Shown here piece by piece: positions 7,691 to 15,986 of a stretch of 36,655 nucleotides of DNA. Location: the NCBI GenBank assembly GCA_012524025.1, contig JAAYSC010000004.1, forward strand, positions 1-36,655, in the 5' to 3' direction. The position numbers and the translations under genes are program-made. Under the pieces are notes generated by a model that was not told the DNA's origin, ran no database searches, and was given only the letters and a program-made list of their open reading frames with translations. Origin of the DNA: Clostridiales bacterium (GTDB lineage Bacteria; Bacillota; Clostridia; Oscillospirales; Acutalibacteraceae). Within the stretch, counting starts at the first letter, position 1; each line of letters begins with the position of its first letter.

Positions 7691-7722
7691 AAAAGGGGGC
7701 CTTGCTTTTAAGCAAAACCCCC
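7691..7722 (-). terminator. Terminator of the polysaccharide operon
   Basis: Five G-C pairs (7695-7699 with 7718-7722) enclose a smaller AAGCAA/TTGCTT stem. On the minus strand a T-run follows. It lies just after the kinase stop codon. Confidence 0.8.
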
Positions 7723-7745
7723 GAGTAAATTACCGACTGCTAAGA

Positions 7746-9260
7746 TTAGTCATCGCCCTTTTTGTCATCGTCGGCCTTGCCGTTGCCGAAGTAGCCGAAT
7801 ATGCCGCGCTTGGCCGCGCGCTCCGGGTCTTCTTCACCGTAGCCGTAACCGTAACGGTAGCTGTAGCGGCCGCCGTAACCGTAACCGTAGCGCCTGTAAC
7901 CGTATTTATAACCGTAACGGCCACCGTAACCATAGCGCCTGTAATAACCGCGGGTACCGTAACCATCGGCCTTAACACGGTTGAAGACGCAACCTATAAT
8001 GTTGGCACTGACGCTGTCCAGCGTTTCTTTTGCGAAAATCGCGCTTTCTTTTATGGTTCTGCCATAACTTACAACCCAGATAACACCGTCCAAGAATTTG
8101 GAAAGTTCGGCCGTATCGGCCACCAGGCCTATGGGCGGCGTGTCAAAGATTATGTAATCGTACTCACTGTCGATTTCATCCAAGAACTTGCCCATTTGTT
8201 CCGAACCCAAAAGTTCTGCCGGGTTGGGCGGGATAACGCCGCAAGGGATAATATCAAGTGTGTCAAAATCTTCTAAGTTCCTGATTGCTAATTCAAGTTC
8301 GGAATCTTGTGTCAAAACATTTGAAAGGCCGGGCTCTTGTCCTATATCAAGCGTTTTTGAAACCTTGGGTTTGCGCAAGTCGCAGTCAACCAGCAAAACG
8401 CTCTTGCCCGTTTCGGCTAAGGTTAAGGCCGTGTTTATGGAAACGGTGGTCTTGCCTTCGAAGGGACCGGAACTTGTGATGGCAATCTTTTTCATCTGAC
8501 CGTCAATGCCGGAAAACTGAATTTTAGTCCGTAAAACCTTGAAGGCTTCTTTGAAATCAAAGGGTGTTTCACCCGTCAAAACGGTGTTGCCGTCTTTCAT
8601 AATTTCAGGCAGGGATGTAATAACCGGCAGGTCCAAAACTTCCCTAATGTCATCTTCCGTCTTAAAGGTGTTGTCAAAGTAATCGCGCAAGAAGATCATG
8701 GCCAACGCCAGCATAAGCCCTATCAGAGCACCCAGGGCACCGTATTGCCAAACAACCGGCTTGACCGGACTTTGGGGCACAAGGGCATAGTCAATAACTT
8801 CTGCGCTACCGGCCTTGATAACCCTGATAATAGTCGCCGGGGACACCTTGACCAAGGCATTTGCAATGTTTTGCGCCAGGACCGGGTCGGCGTGTTCAAC
8901 ACTAATCTGCAAAACTTCTGTTTCGCCCACGCTGGAAACCTTGACCGACCGCCTGATGGCACCGATTGACATCTCGGTGTCCAACTCTTTTTTGACCAGG
9001 TCCAAGTTGGTGTCACTGGTCATGATAATGGTATAGGACTTGACCAGTTTTTGGGTCATCAAAATGTCATTGTAGCTCATCTGATTTTGTTCTGACGCTT
9101 GGTATTGAGACTTGTTTACTATCATTGTGGCCTTGGCCGAATAAATCGGCGTAACATAAACGCTGCTGAAGACATACATGGCGACAGCGCCAATGAAGGC
9201 CGTTATGACAATAACGGGCCATTTTCTCAAAACCATTGCTATAATTTTGCGGATATCCAT
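7746..9260 (-). CDS. Wzz-type chain-length regulator fused to a BY-kinase (tyrosine autokinase)
   Basis: A 504-residue membrane protein. Residues about 14-35 and 170-192 are membrane segments enclosing a Wzz-like extracytoplasmic domain. The cytoplasmic half is a bacterial tyrosine kinase with Walker A SSGPFEGKTT (263-272), Walker A' LLVDCDLRKP (289-298) and Walker B YDYIIFDTPP (367-376). Such proteins set chain length and control Wzx/Wzy polymer export through phosphorylation of a C-terminal tyrosine cluster. Here that cluster (residues 433-475) holds 17 tyrosines in 43 positions mixed with Arg and Gly, far more than usual, followed by an acidic end. No cognate phosphatase (CpsB or Wzb type) is in the window. 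It is the last gene of the operon. Confidence 0.9.
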   Translation of the reverse strand: MDIRKIIAMVLRKWPVIVITAFIGAVAMYVFSSVYVTPIYSAKATMIVNKSQYQASEQNQMSYNDILMTQKLVKSYTIIMTSDTNLDLVKKELDTEMSIGAIRRSVKVSSVGETEVLQISVEHADPVLAQNIANALVKVSPATIIRVIKAGSAEVIDYALVPQSPVKPVVWQYGALGALIGLMLALAMIFLRDYFDNTFKTEDDIREVLDLPVITSLPEIMKDGNTVLTGETPFDFKEAFKVLRTKIQFSGIDGQMKKIAITSSGPFEGKTTVSINTALTLAETGKSVLLVDCDLRKPKVSKTLDIGQEPGLSNVLTQDSELELAIRNLEDFDTLDIIPCGVIPPNPAELLGSEQMGKFLDEIDSEYDYIIFDTPPIGLVADTAELSKFLDGVIWVVSYGRTIKESAIFAKETLDSVSANIIGCVFNRVKADGYGTRGYYRRYGYGGRYGYKYGYRRYGYGYGGRYSYRYGYGYGEEDPERAAKRGIFGYFGNGKADDDKKGDD

Positions 9261-9314
9261 ATATAACCTCTATTGTTTTATTATTAGATTTTGCGCACAC
9301 TTCTTAGCTCTATC

Positions 9315-9343
9315 ATTTTACACTATGGGGGTGTTCTTGGCAA
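9315..9343 (-). promoter_or_regulatory. Possible internal promoter for the kinase gene
   Basis: On the minus strand, TTGCCA (9338-9343), a 17-bp spacer and TAAAAT (9315-9320), in the 87-bp gap before the kinase. It could give extra expression of the last gene. Confidence 0.35.
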
Positions 9344-9347
9344 GCTC

Positions 9348-10466
9348 TCATTTCCGCCAAACCATCTTGTTGACTACCCCCGTATAGCTTTGGATGATTT
9401 TGACCACTTTCACGCTTACATTTTCGTCCACATAATCGGGCACGGCCACGCCTAAATCCCCGTTTTGGGCCATGGTCACCGCCATATCAACCGACTGCAA
9501 AACCTGCTCCGTCGTAATACCGCCCATGATAAAATTGCCCTTGTCCAAAGATTCCGGCCTTTCGGTACTGGTCCTGATTGATACCGCCGGGAATTGGAAA
9601 TAAGCCGCCTCTTCCGGGATGGTCCCGCTGTCGGACACGACACAAAAGGCATTGAGTTGCAAGTTATTGTAATCCGAAAACCCAAAAGGCTTGAGGGAAC
9701 GAACATGGGGGTGGAATTCAAAACCCCGGCTTTCAATAAACTTGGCACTGCGCGGATGGGTGGAATAAATAACCGGCATATCATATTTTTCCGCCATGGC
9801 ATTGATTGCATTCATGAGCGAGAAAAAGTTTTTTTCGTCATCTATGTTTTCTTCCCTGTGGGCGGAAAGGAGAATATATTTGTTCTTTTCGAGTCCCAAC
9901 TCTTCCAAAACCTTGCTGGACTTGATTTTTTCAAGGTTGGCCGTCAAAACTTCCGCCATGGGTGAACCCGTTACATAGGTACGCTCCCGGGCCTTGCCTT
10001 CCGCATTGAGGTAACGCCTGGCATGTTCGCTGTAACAGAGGTTAACATCGGCTATGGTGTCAACAATTCTTCTGTTGGTTTCTTCCGGCAAGTTTTCGTC
10101 AAAGCACCTGTTGCCGGCTTCCATATGAAAAATCGGTATCTTCAGCCTCTTGGCCGAAATGGCGGACAGGGCCGAGTTTGTGTCGCCTAAAATCAGCAGG
10201 GCGTCCGGCTTTTGTTCCGCTAAAATCTTATAAGACTTGGCTATAATGTTGCCGATGGTCTCACCCAAGTCCTCGCCCACGGCATCTAAGTAATGGTCGG
10301 GTTCACGCAAACCCAAATCTTCAAAGAAAATTTGGTTGAGGGTGTAATCCCAATTTTGGCCCGTATGAACCAAGGTGTGGTCAAAATATTTGTCACATTT
10401 TTTTATGACCTCGGACAGGCGGATAATCTCCGGCCGTGTGCCGAGGATGGTTGTGAGTTTTAGCAT
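9348..10466 (-). CDS. capG: UDP-L-FucNAc-forming 2-epimerase, CapG/FnlC/WbjD type
   Basis: A 372-residue non-hydrolysing UDP-HexNAc 2-epimerase. The opening TTILGTRPEIIRLSEVI and HTGQNWDYTLNQIFFEDLGL are typical of CapG/WbjD rather than WecB. This enzyme makes UDP-N-acetyl-L-fucosamine from the product of CapF, the last step of the three-step route from UDP-GlcNAc. GGAGG precedes ATG 10466 by 7 nt. capE and capF lie upstream in the same operon, but a four-helix-bundle gene and hairpin arrays now separate capF from capG by about 750 bp. A second, WecB-like epimerase in this operon has a different expected role. Confidence 0.88.
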   Translation of the reverse strand: MLKLTTILGTRPEIIRLSEVIKKCDKYFDHTLVHTGQNWDYTLNQIFFEDLGLREPDHYLDAVGEDLGETIGNIIAKSYKILAEQKPDALLILGDTNSALSAISAKRLKIPIFHMEAGNRCFDENLPEETNRRIVDTIADVNLCYSEHARRYLNAEGKARERTYVTGSPMAEVLTANLEKIKSSKVLEELGLEKNKYILLSAHREENIDDEKNFFSLMNAINAMAEKYDMPVIYSTHPRSAKFIESRGFEFHPHVRSLKPFGFSDYNNLQLNAFCVVSDSGTIPEEAAYFQFPAVSIRTSTERPESLDKGNFIMGGITTEQVLQSVDMAVTMAQNGDLGVAVPDYVDENVSVKVVKIIQSYTGVVNKMVWRK

Positions 10467-10488
10467 TGTTTAACCTCCGGTTTTGAAG

Positions 10489-10665
10489 GGCGGCAAGCCG
10501 CCGCTTATGGCATCGCAAGCGATACGTTTATGGTATTACTTAAGGCGAAGCAATTGCAAAGCAGTCGCGACACGAAATCGCTTCGCTACATATGGTGCCT
10601 TACCGGCACGCTTATGGCAACCTGCGGTTGCGTTTATGGTAGCCTTCGGCTACGTTTAGCAATTG
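10489..10665 (+). repeat. Hairpin array A: variable palindromes with constant 9-nt linkers
   Basis: Palindromes occur at 10490-10501, 10512-10523, 10596-10608, 10618-10630 and 10640-10652, all with different stems (for example CAACC-tgc-GGTTG and TAGCC-ttc-GGCTA). They are separated by linkers CGCTTATGG or CGTTTATGG at 10502-10510, 10525-10533, 10609-10617 and 10631-10639. The period in regular parts is 22-23 nt. A longer GCGAAGC/GCTTCGC structure fills 10540-10590. The last linker (from 10653) contains the stop codon of the four-helix-bundle gene. No coding potential is seen. Confidence 0.85.
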
Positions 10666-11009
10666 TTTTTTGCCTTCCTATAATTTGATAATCTAACCGC
10701 TAGATTTTCTATCTTTGCGTTGATTTCCTCAAACGCCTCTTGGTCAAGATAACCCAATTCGTGTGAAATTTCAATTTGGCAAGATAGCTCCATCAGTGAA
10801 CCATAAGCTATCTCTATAAATCTTATTTGATCTTTTGCACTTCTGCGCGACGTACCTTCGGCTATATTAGAGGGCACCGAAACTGCAGCCCTTGTCATCT
10901 GGCTGATAAGGCCAAAACGTTCCTTTTCCGGAAATGTTTTTGTGATTCTATATGTATCTAATGCAAGACTCTTTGCCAATTGCCAAACAATTAGTTTTTT
11001 ATAGTTCAA
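10656..11009 (-). CDS. Four-helix-bundle protein (S23/TIGR02436 family)
   Basis: A 117-residue protein of the four-helix-bundle family first seen in 23S rRNA intervening sequences, and related to bAvd of diversity-generating retroelements. Signature stretches are NYKKLIVWQLAKSL, FGLISQMTRAAVSVPSNIAEG and RFIEIAYGSLMEL. The family is basic and thought to bind nucleic acid; its biochemical role is not settled. I start at TTG 11009, with AGGGGA upstream; an in-frame TTG at 11036 falls inside a repeat. Both ends touch hairpin-array linkers, and the gene interrupts the capF-capG pair, so it appears to have been inserted with the arrays. No reverse transcriptase or rRNA is nearby. Confidence 0.85.
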   Translation of the reverse strand: MNYKKLIVWQLAKSLALDTYRITKTFPEKERFGLISQMTRAAVSVPSNIAEGTSRRSAKDQIRFIEIAYGSLMELSCQIEISHELGYLDQEAFEEINAKIENLAVRLSNYRKAKNNC

Positions 11010-11015
11010 ATATCT

Positions 11016-11220
11016 ATCCCCTATCGCTAAGCGCAACCGAAGGTTGCCTTAAGCTATTGCTAAACGCAAAACAGAGCTTTGCCATAAACGCCTTGCTTGC
11101 AAGGCTCCAATGCTATCGCTAAGCGCAAAGCGAAGCTTTGCCCTAAACGTCGCTGAAAGCGACCATAAGCGAGTTGTCTGCAACTCCATAAGCGTCTAAT
11201 TTGAACCCCTTCAAATTAGA
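11016..11220 (-). repeat. Hairpin array B, inverted relative to array A
   Basis: Palindromes occur at 11034-11046, 11067-11081 (imperfect), 11091-11104, 11126-11140, 11150-11162 and 11172-11185, with an 11-bp perfect hairpin at 11195-11220. On the minus strand the linkers read CGTTTATGG, CGTTTAGGG or CGCTTATGG (11082-11090, 11141-11149, 11163-11171, 11186-11194), plus longer variants such as CGTTTAGCAATAGC. Loops are mostly 3-4 nt. The outermost hairpin contains the capF stop codon in its arm. The array faces array A across the four-helix-bundle gene. Confidence 0.85.
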
Positions 11221-12325
11221 CCTTCAAAAACCAGGTGTCAGGTTTACCCGGATCAAAGGGCTCATTAGCCCACATAAATGTCACCAAATCCACCTGCCCC
11301 GTGTTTTCAATATTATGGGTGTAACCGGGTGGGATATCCACAACTTCCATCTTGTCCCCACTTACATGGTATTCAATCACCTTTTCGCTACCAAGCTTGC
11401 GAAAACGGATTACCCCTTCCCCCGCCACCACCAAAAACTTTTCGTTTTTCGTGTGGTGCCAATGGTTGCCCTTGGTTATGCCGGGCTTGGTGATGTTAAC
11501 GGAAAACTGGCCCCTCTCGGGTGTTCTGATAATTTCTGTAAAAGAGCCCCTGTCATCCACATTCATTTTCAGGGGATAGGCAAAAGCATCTTCCGGCAGG
11601 AAGCTTAGGTAGGTTGCATAAAGCTTTTTTTCAAACTCATCGCCCATATCAGGCACGGCCAAGGTTTGCCGGCTTGCCTTAAAGTTTTCAAGTAAGTCTA
11701 CGATTTTGCCCAGGGTCACCTCATGGCTGACCGGCACAGTGCAATATTTCCCCTGCCGGCTCGCTCTGCCCTCAAGGGCCCTCAGCAACTCTTCAACCAA
11801 ATCATCAATATAAACCAGTGTCAAAACTGTGGAAGGGTCATTGACCTTGATGGGTATGTCACGCGAAATATTATGGCAGAAGGTGGCTATAACGCTGTTA
11901 TAATTTGGCCTGCTCCACTTGCCGAAAAGGTTGGGCAGGCGGTAAACCAAAACATCCGCCCCGCTTTGGTTGCCGTATTCAAAAACCAAGTCCTCCCCGG
12001 CTTTCTTGCTTTGGCCGTAAGGATTATCCAAGGCCGCCTGGGTGGAAGACGATATCATGAGCGGACAGGTGTTTTTATGCTTTTTAAGGCAGGCCAAAAG
12101 CTCGGATGTAAAGCCGAAATTGCCTTCCATAAATTCGGCCGTGTCCTTGGGTCTGTTGACCCCGGCCAAATGGAAGACAAAATCCGCCTCCTTGCAATAT
12201 TCATCCAAAAGCGCCGGGTCTGTGCCCAGGTCAAATTCCATAAGCTGCCCCAAGTCGCCTTGCTTAAGTTCTGCCACCAAGTTTTTGCCGACAAAACCTT
12301 GGGACCCCGTTATAAGAATTTTCAT
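11216..12325 (-). CDS. capF: CapF: bifunctional UDP-sugar epimerase/reductase for UDP-L-FucNAc
   Basis: A 369-residue two-domain protein. The N-terminal SDR domain starts MKILITGSQGFVGKNL and carries out NADPH-dependent C-4 reduction. The C-terminal cupin domain, with GNHWHHTKNEKFLVV and PPGYTHNIENTG, carries the zinc-dependent C-3 epimerase activity. Together they convert the CapE product towards UDP-N-acetyl-L-talosamine. ATG 12325 overlaps the capE stop in an ATGA junction, with AAGGG upstream, so the two are translationally coupled. Its own stop codon lies in the terminal hairpin of array B. Confidence 0.92.
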   Translation of the reverse strand: MKILITGSQGFVGKNLVAELKQGDLGQLMEFDLGTDPALLDEYCKEADFVFHLAGVNRPKDTAEFMEGNFGFTSELLACLKKHKNTCPLMISSSTQAALDNPYGQSKKAGEDLVFEYGNQSGADVLVYRLPNLFGKWSRPNYNSVIATFCHNISRDIPIKVNDPSTVLTLVYIDDLVEELLRALEGRASRQGKYCTVPVSHEVTLGKIVDLLENFKASRQTLAVPDMGDEFEKKLYATYLSFLPEDAFAYPLKMNVDDRGSFTEIIRTPERGQFSVNITKPGITKGNHWHHTKNEKFLVVAGEGVIRFRKLGSEKVIEYHVSGDKMEVVDIPPGYTHNIENTGQVDLVTFMWANEPFDPGKPDTWFLKV

Positions 12326-13344
12326 TGGCCCTTCCACTCCTTCAGCTCACTGCGAACATATTCCAATTGTAAAAGTTTTTCCTTTATCCCATCCACATCC
12401 AGCCTTTGGGTATTGTGGGAGTTGTATTCCTGCTCCGAAGTCAGTTCTTGGTCACCGACTACAAAATATTTATCATAATTTAAATCCCGCTTATCGGACG
12501 GGACCTTGAAAAAGTTGCCCAAATCTTCGGCCTTAACAAATTCTTCCTTGGTCAGCAGGGTTTCATAAAGCTTTTCACCGTGCCTAGTGCCGATAACCTT
12601 AATCTCATTTTCCGCTCCAAAAAGTTCCTTGACCGCCAGGGCCAAGTCCCCGATGCTTGAAGCCGGCGATTTTTGCACCATAATGTCCCCCGCCGCCGCA
12701 TTTTCAAAGGCGAATAGAACTAGCTCCACCGCCTCTTCCAAGCTCATTAAAAAGCGGGTCATGTCAGGGTCGGTAACCGTTAAGGGCTTACCGGCCTTAA
12801 TTTGTTCAATAAATAGCGGAATAACCGACCCGCGCGAAGCCATTACATTGCCGTAGCGGGTTCCGCAAATCAGAGTCCTTGCCGGGTCCACTGTTTTGGC
12901 CTTGGCCACAAAAACCTTTTCCATCATAGCTTTTGAAATCCCCATGGCATTGATGGGGTAGGCGGCCTTGTCTGTTGAAAGGCAGATAACCTTCTTGACC
13001 CCAAACTCAATGGCCGCCGTTAAAACATTGTCTGTTCCCAAAACATTGGTCTTGACCGCTTCCAGGGGGAAAAATTCACAGGAAGGCACCTGCTTTAAGG
13101 CAGCCGCATGGAAAATGAAGTCCACCCCATACATGGCGTTTTTGATGGACTGTAAGTCCCGCACATCACCTATATAAAACTTGATTTTATCGTTCTTATA
13201 TTGATGGCGCATGTCGTCCTGCTTCTTTTCATCCCGTGAAAAGATGCGGATTTCACCTATATCCGTTTTTAAAAAACGGTCAAGCACGGCATTGCCGAAA
13301 CTGCCCGTTCCACCGGTTATTAGGAGCGTCTTTCCTTTAAACAT
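12322..13344 (-). CDS. capE: CapE: UDP-GlcNAc inverting 4,6-dehydratase/5-epimerase
   Basis: A 340-residue SDR-type nucleotide sugar enzyme and the first step from UDP-GlcNAc to UDP-L-FucNAc. The cofactor motif TGGTGSFG lies at residues 10-17. The catalytic region reads STDKAAYPINAMGISK, where Met134 occupies the usual tyrosine place of the Y-x3-K motif (K138). This Ser-Met-Lys triad is a known mark of CapE. The C-terminal region is of normal length. It forms a coupled pair with capF. Confidence 0.93.
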   Translation of the reverse strand: MFKGKTLLITGGTGSFGNAVLDRFLKTDIGEIRIFSRDEKKQDDMRHQYKNDKIKFYIGDVRDLQSIKNAMYGVDFIFHAAALKQVPSCEFFPLEAVKTNVLGTDNVLTAAIEFGVKKVICLSTDKAAYPINAMGISKAMMEKVFVAKAKTVDPARTLICGTRYGNVMASRGSVIPLFIEQIKAGKPLTVTDPDMTRFLMSLEEAVELVLFAFENAAAGDIMVQKSPASSIGDLALAVKELFGAENEIKVIGTRHGEKLYETLLTKEEFVKAEDLGNFFKVPSDKRDLNYDKYFVVGDQELTSEQEYNSHNTQRLDVDGIKEKLLQLEYVRSELKEWKGQ

Positions 13345-13375
13345 AAGTCAATCCAATCCCTTTCAGAGTTTGTGC

Positions 13376-14476
13376 TTATAAGTCTTTTTCTAAAATATCC
13401 GCTATTCTCTTGCAAGCAAAACCATCCCCATAGGGGTTGGCGGTCTTACTCATTTTGTCATACTCGGCCTTGTCGTTTAACAAGAGCTTGAAGGTGTCAT
13501 AAATCACTTCTTCATCCGTGCCCACTAACTTTAAGGTGCCGGCCGCAATGCCTTCGGGACGCTCGGTCGTGTCCCGCATGACTAGAACGGGCTTGCCCAG
13601 GCTTGGCGCTTCTTCTTGGATGCCGCCGGAGTCGGTCAAGATTAGGTAAGACCTTGCCAAGAAATTATGGAAGTCTAAAACATCTAAGGGTTCAATTATC
13701 CTAACCCTGTCATTGTCACCCAAAATTTCTTGCGCTGCTTCACGCACGGCAGGGTTAAAATGGATAGGATAAATTACTTTTATATCCGGTGTTTCGTCAA
13801 CAATGCGTTTAATGGCGCTGAACATGTGGCGCAGGGGTTGGCCCAAGTTTTCCCGCCTGTGGGCGGTTAACATAATCAGCCGGCTGCCTTCTGCCCAGTC
13901 TAACTGTTCATGGCTGTATTCTTCCCGAACGGTTGTTTTTAAGGCATCAATTGCCGTGTTACCGGTGACATAAATGCTCTTTGGGTCCTTGCCTTCCTTG
14001 AGCAGGTTTTCTTTGGAAAGTTCTGTGGGGGAAAAGTTGTATTTTGAAACTATACCCACAGCCTGGCGGTTAAACTCTTCCGGGAAGGGGGAGTAAATGT
14101 CATAAGTTCTAAGCCCCGCTTCCACATGGCCGACGGGGATTTGGGAGTAAAAACAGGCCAGCGCCGTTACAAAGGTGGTGGAAGTATCCCCATGCACCAG
14201 GACCACATCCGGTTTTGTTTCATCCAAAACAGCCTTGATGCGGTTTAAGATGTTTGTGGTAATGTCATAAAGGGTTTGTTTTTCTTGCATGATGGAAAGG
14301 TCATAGTCGGGCTTTACACCAAAGGCTTCTAAAACCTGGTCCAACATCTGCCGGTGTTGGCCGGTGACACAAACTATGGTTTCAAGCCCCGGCCTTGTTT
14401 TTAATTCATTGACAAGCGGGCACATTTTTATGGCTTCCGGCCTGGTGCCGAAGACTAACATAACTTTCTTTTTCAT
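13376..14476 (-). CDS. wecB: UDP-N-acetylglucosamine 2-epimerase (non-hydrolysing, WecB/MnaA type)
   Basis: A 366-residue epimerase making UDP-ManNAc from UDP-GlcNAc. Typical stretches are VMLVFGTRPEAIKMCPLV, HVEAGLRTYDIYSPFPEE, LTAHRRENLG and LTDSGGIQEEAPSLGKPVLV. I start at ATG 14476 because AAGGAG lies 6 nt upstream; an in-frame start at 14533 lies inside the flippase gene. With the dehydrogenase at 15987-17213 it would give UDP-ManNAcA. It differs clearly from the CapG-type epimerase in the same operon. Confidence 0.92.
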   Translation of the reverse strand: MKKKVMLVFGTRPEAIKMCPLVNELKTRPGLETIVCVTGQHRQMLDQVLEAFGVKPDYDLSIMQEKQTLYDITTNILNRIKAVLDETKPDVVLVHGDTSTTFVTALACFYSQIPVGHVEAGLRTYDIYSPFPEEFNRQAVGIVSKYNFSPTELSKENLLKEGKDPKSIYVTGNTAIDALKTTVREEYSHEQLDWAEGSRLIMLTAHRRENLGQPLRHMFSAIKRIVDETPDIKVIYPIHFNPAVREAAQEILGDNDRVRIIEPLDVLDFHNFLARSYLILTDSGGIQEEAPSLGKPVLVMRDTTERPEGIAAGTLKLVGTDEEVIYDTFKLLLNDKAEYDKMSKTANPYGDGFACKRIADILEKDL

Positions 14477-14489
14477 CTTTTTCTCCTTA

Positions 14490-15947
14490 CTATTTATCCG
14501 TGTTTTTGGGCACCAACATTTTAAAAGTTTCAAACATAAACTTCATAGCTTCAAGTTTAAATAATTTTGCCATCAGCAGATAGAGGGTTGCACCCAGACT
14601 AACCTGGGCTATTATTAAAAAGTAGCTGTTTGCTATGACCCCAACTAAAGGATAAATTATAACTGCCATTATAATCGATAGAATAAGTGCCGGCACAATA
14701 TCAAGTACCTGCTGTTTGGCACCGTATCCCAACAAATAGGTGTTTGGAACAGCCTGAACAAAACTACCTATAATCTGGGTAAGAACACTCGCACCCATCA
14801 TTGCGTAAATACCGAACTTTAGACTTACAAGCAAAAGTATGACTCCTATAAATCGCTTTATAAGCCCAAGCTTAAGGTGAAGGTCGCTTCTACCTAATGC
14901 TTGCAGTGCTTGCCCATTGGAAGTTTGCATAGGCCAAAAGATATAGGCAAAGCTGGAAAGCTGTAAAAAAGGAACAGCGGGTAGCCACTTTTCGCCAAGG
15001 AGTATTAGGACAAGAGGCCTTGCTACCACGGCCAAACCTAACATCATGGGGCATAGTAGAAAAGAGCTACTTCCAATCGCCTGACGCATGGTTTTTTTTA
15101 GTTTTTTCTTATCATCTTGCATAGAAGAAAGGGTGGGCAACATTACACTTGAAATTGTTCCGTCAACCGAAGTCATTATCAAAGAAGGAAACTGGTTGCC
15201 TTTTGAATAATAGCCTAATGTTTCCGTATCATAAACCTTTCCGATAATAAGACTATAGACATTATCATATGCGGTCTTGATTAAATTAGATATCAGTAAC
15301 TTGTATCCATAAGAAAACAGCTCCTTTGCCTTTTCAAACGAAAAGACAAATTTGGGTCTCCATTTAACCGTAAACCACAAAACGGTAGTTCTGACAACAA
15401 CGCTGACCATTTGCATAATAACAAGCGACCAGACCCCATATCCCGAGTAAGCCATACTTATACCTATGGCACCGGATATAACAAGAGCGACCAAGCTCCT
15501 ATAAAAATACATTTTAAACTTAAAGCTTCTGACAACAACAGCTTCTTGAATAGAATTCACCGCACCGGGAAAAATGTTAAGCCCCAGCGCCCTGAGTATA
15601 GGTTTTAGTATAGGTTTTTCATAAAATGAAGCAACTGCCGGTGCGATTGAAAACAAGCAAGCATAAAGGACAATAGCCATCATCATATAAATGTAAAAAA
15701 CTGTCGACAAGTCGGCATCGTCAATCGTTTTTTTTCTAATCAAGGCATTACTAAAACCGCCTGTTATAAGAATATTAGAAACAACAAGATAAACTGTCAC
15801 GAGGCCGACAACGCCAAAGTCACTCGGTGAAAGAAGCCTGGCCAAAATTGTCATAATCAATAAGTTTATGCCTTGGTTGGCCAGGGTTTCTGAAAACTTC
15901 CAAAACAAAGAGACTATTACCTTTTTTTTGCTTGCTTCATGTTTCAT
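14490..15947 (-). CDS. Wzx-type lipid-linked oligosaccharide flippase
   Basis: A 485-residue integral membrane protein of the MOP/PST superfamily with roughly 12-14 hydrophobic segments. The N-terminus (SLFWKFSETLANQGINLLIMTILARLL) resembles WzxC/LPS flippases of the Polysacc_synt_3 type. It would move undecaprenyl-diphosphate-linked repeat units across the membrane for the polymerase at 17873-19330. Its stop lies 13 nt before the wecB start. Confidence 0.88.
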   Translation of the reverse strand: MKHEASKKKVIVSLFWKFSETLANQGINLLIMTILARLLSPSDFGVVGLVTVYLVVSNILITGGFSNALIRKKTIDDADLSTVFYIYMMMAIVLYACLFSIAPAVASFYEKPILKPILRALGLNIFPGAVNSIQEAVVVRSFKFKMYFYRSLVALVISGAIGISMAYSGYGVWSLVIMQMVSVVVRTTVLWFTVKWRPKFVFSFEKAKELFSYGYKLLISNLIKTAYDNVYSLIIGKVYDTETLGYYSKGNQFPSLIMTSVDGTISSVMLPTLSSMQDDKKKLKKTMRQAIGSSSFLLCPMMLGLAVVARPLVLILLGEKWLPAVPFLQLSSFAYIFWPMQTSNGQALQALGRSDLHLKLGLIKRFIGVILLLVSLKFGIYAMMGASVLTQIIGSFVQAVPNTYLLGYGAKQQVLDIVPALILSIIMAVIIYPLVGVIANSYFLIIAQVSLGATLYLLMAKLFKLEAMKFMFETFKMLVPKNTDK

Positions 15948-15986
15948 TGAAAAACTTTTACTCCAACCTTAATCTATTAAATGAGC

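Noticed and set aside
7644..8276. Plus-strand coding region with a Val-Thr-rich repeat
   Set aside because: It is the antisense of the tyrosine-rich end of the kinase gene. The repeat comes from the TAC/GGT codons of the true frame.
10656..11009. 23S rRNA intervening sequence or diversity-generating retroelement
   Set aside because: The four-helix-bundle protein occurs in both, but no rRNA, reverse transcriptase or template/variable repeat pair is in the window.
10489..11220. CRISPR array
   Set aside because: The constant parts are only 9 nt, the variable parts are palindromes rather than spacers, and no cas gene is present.
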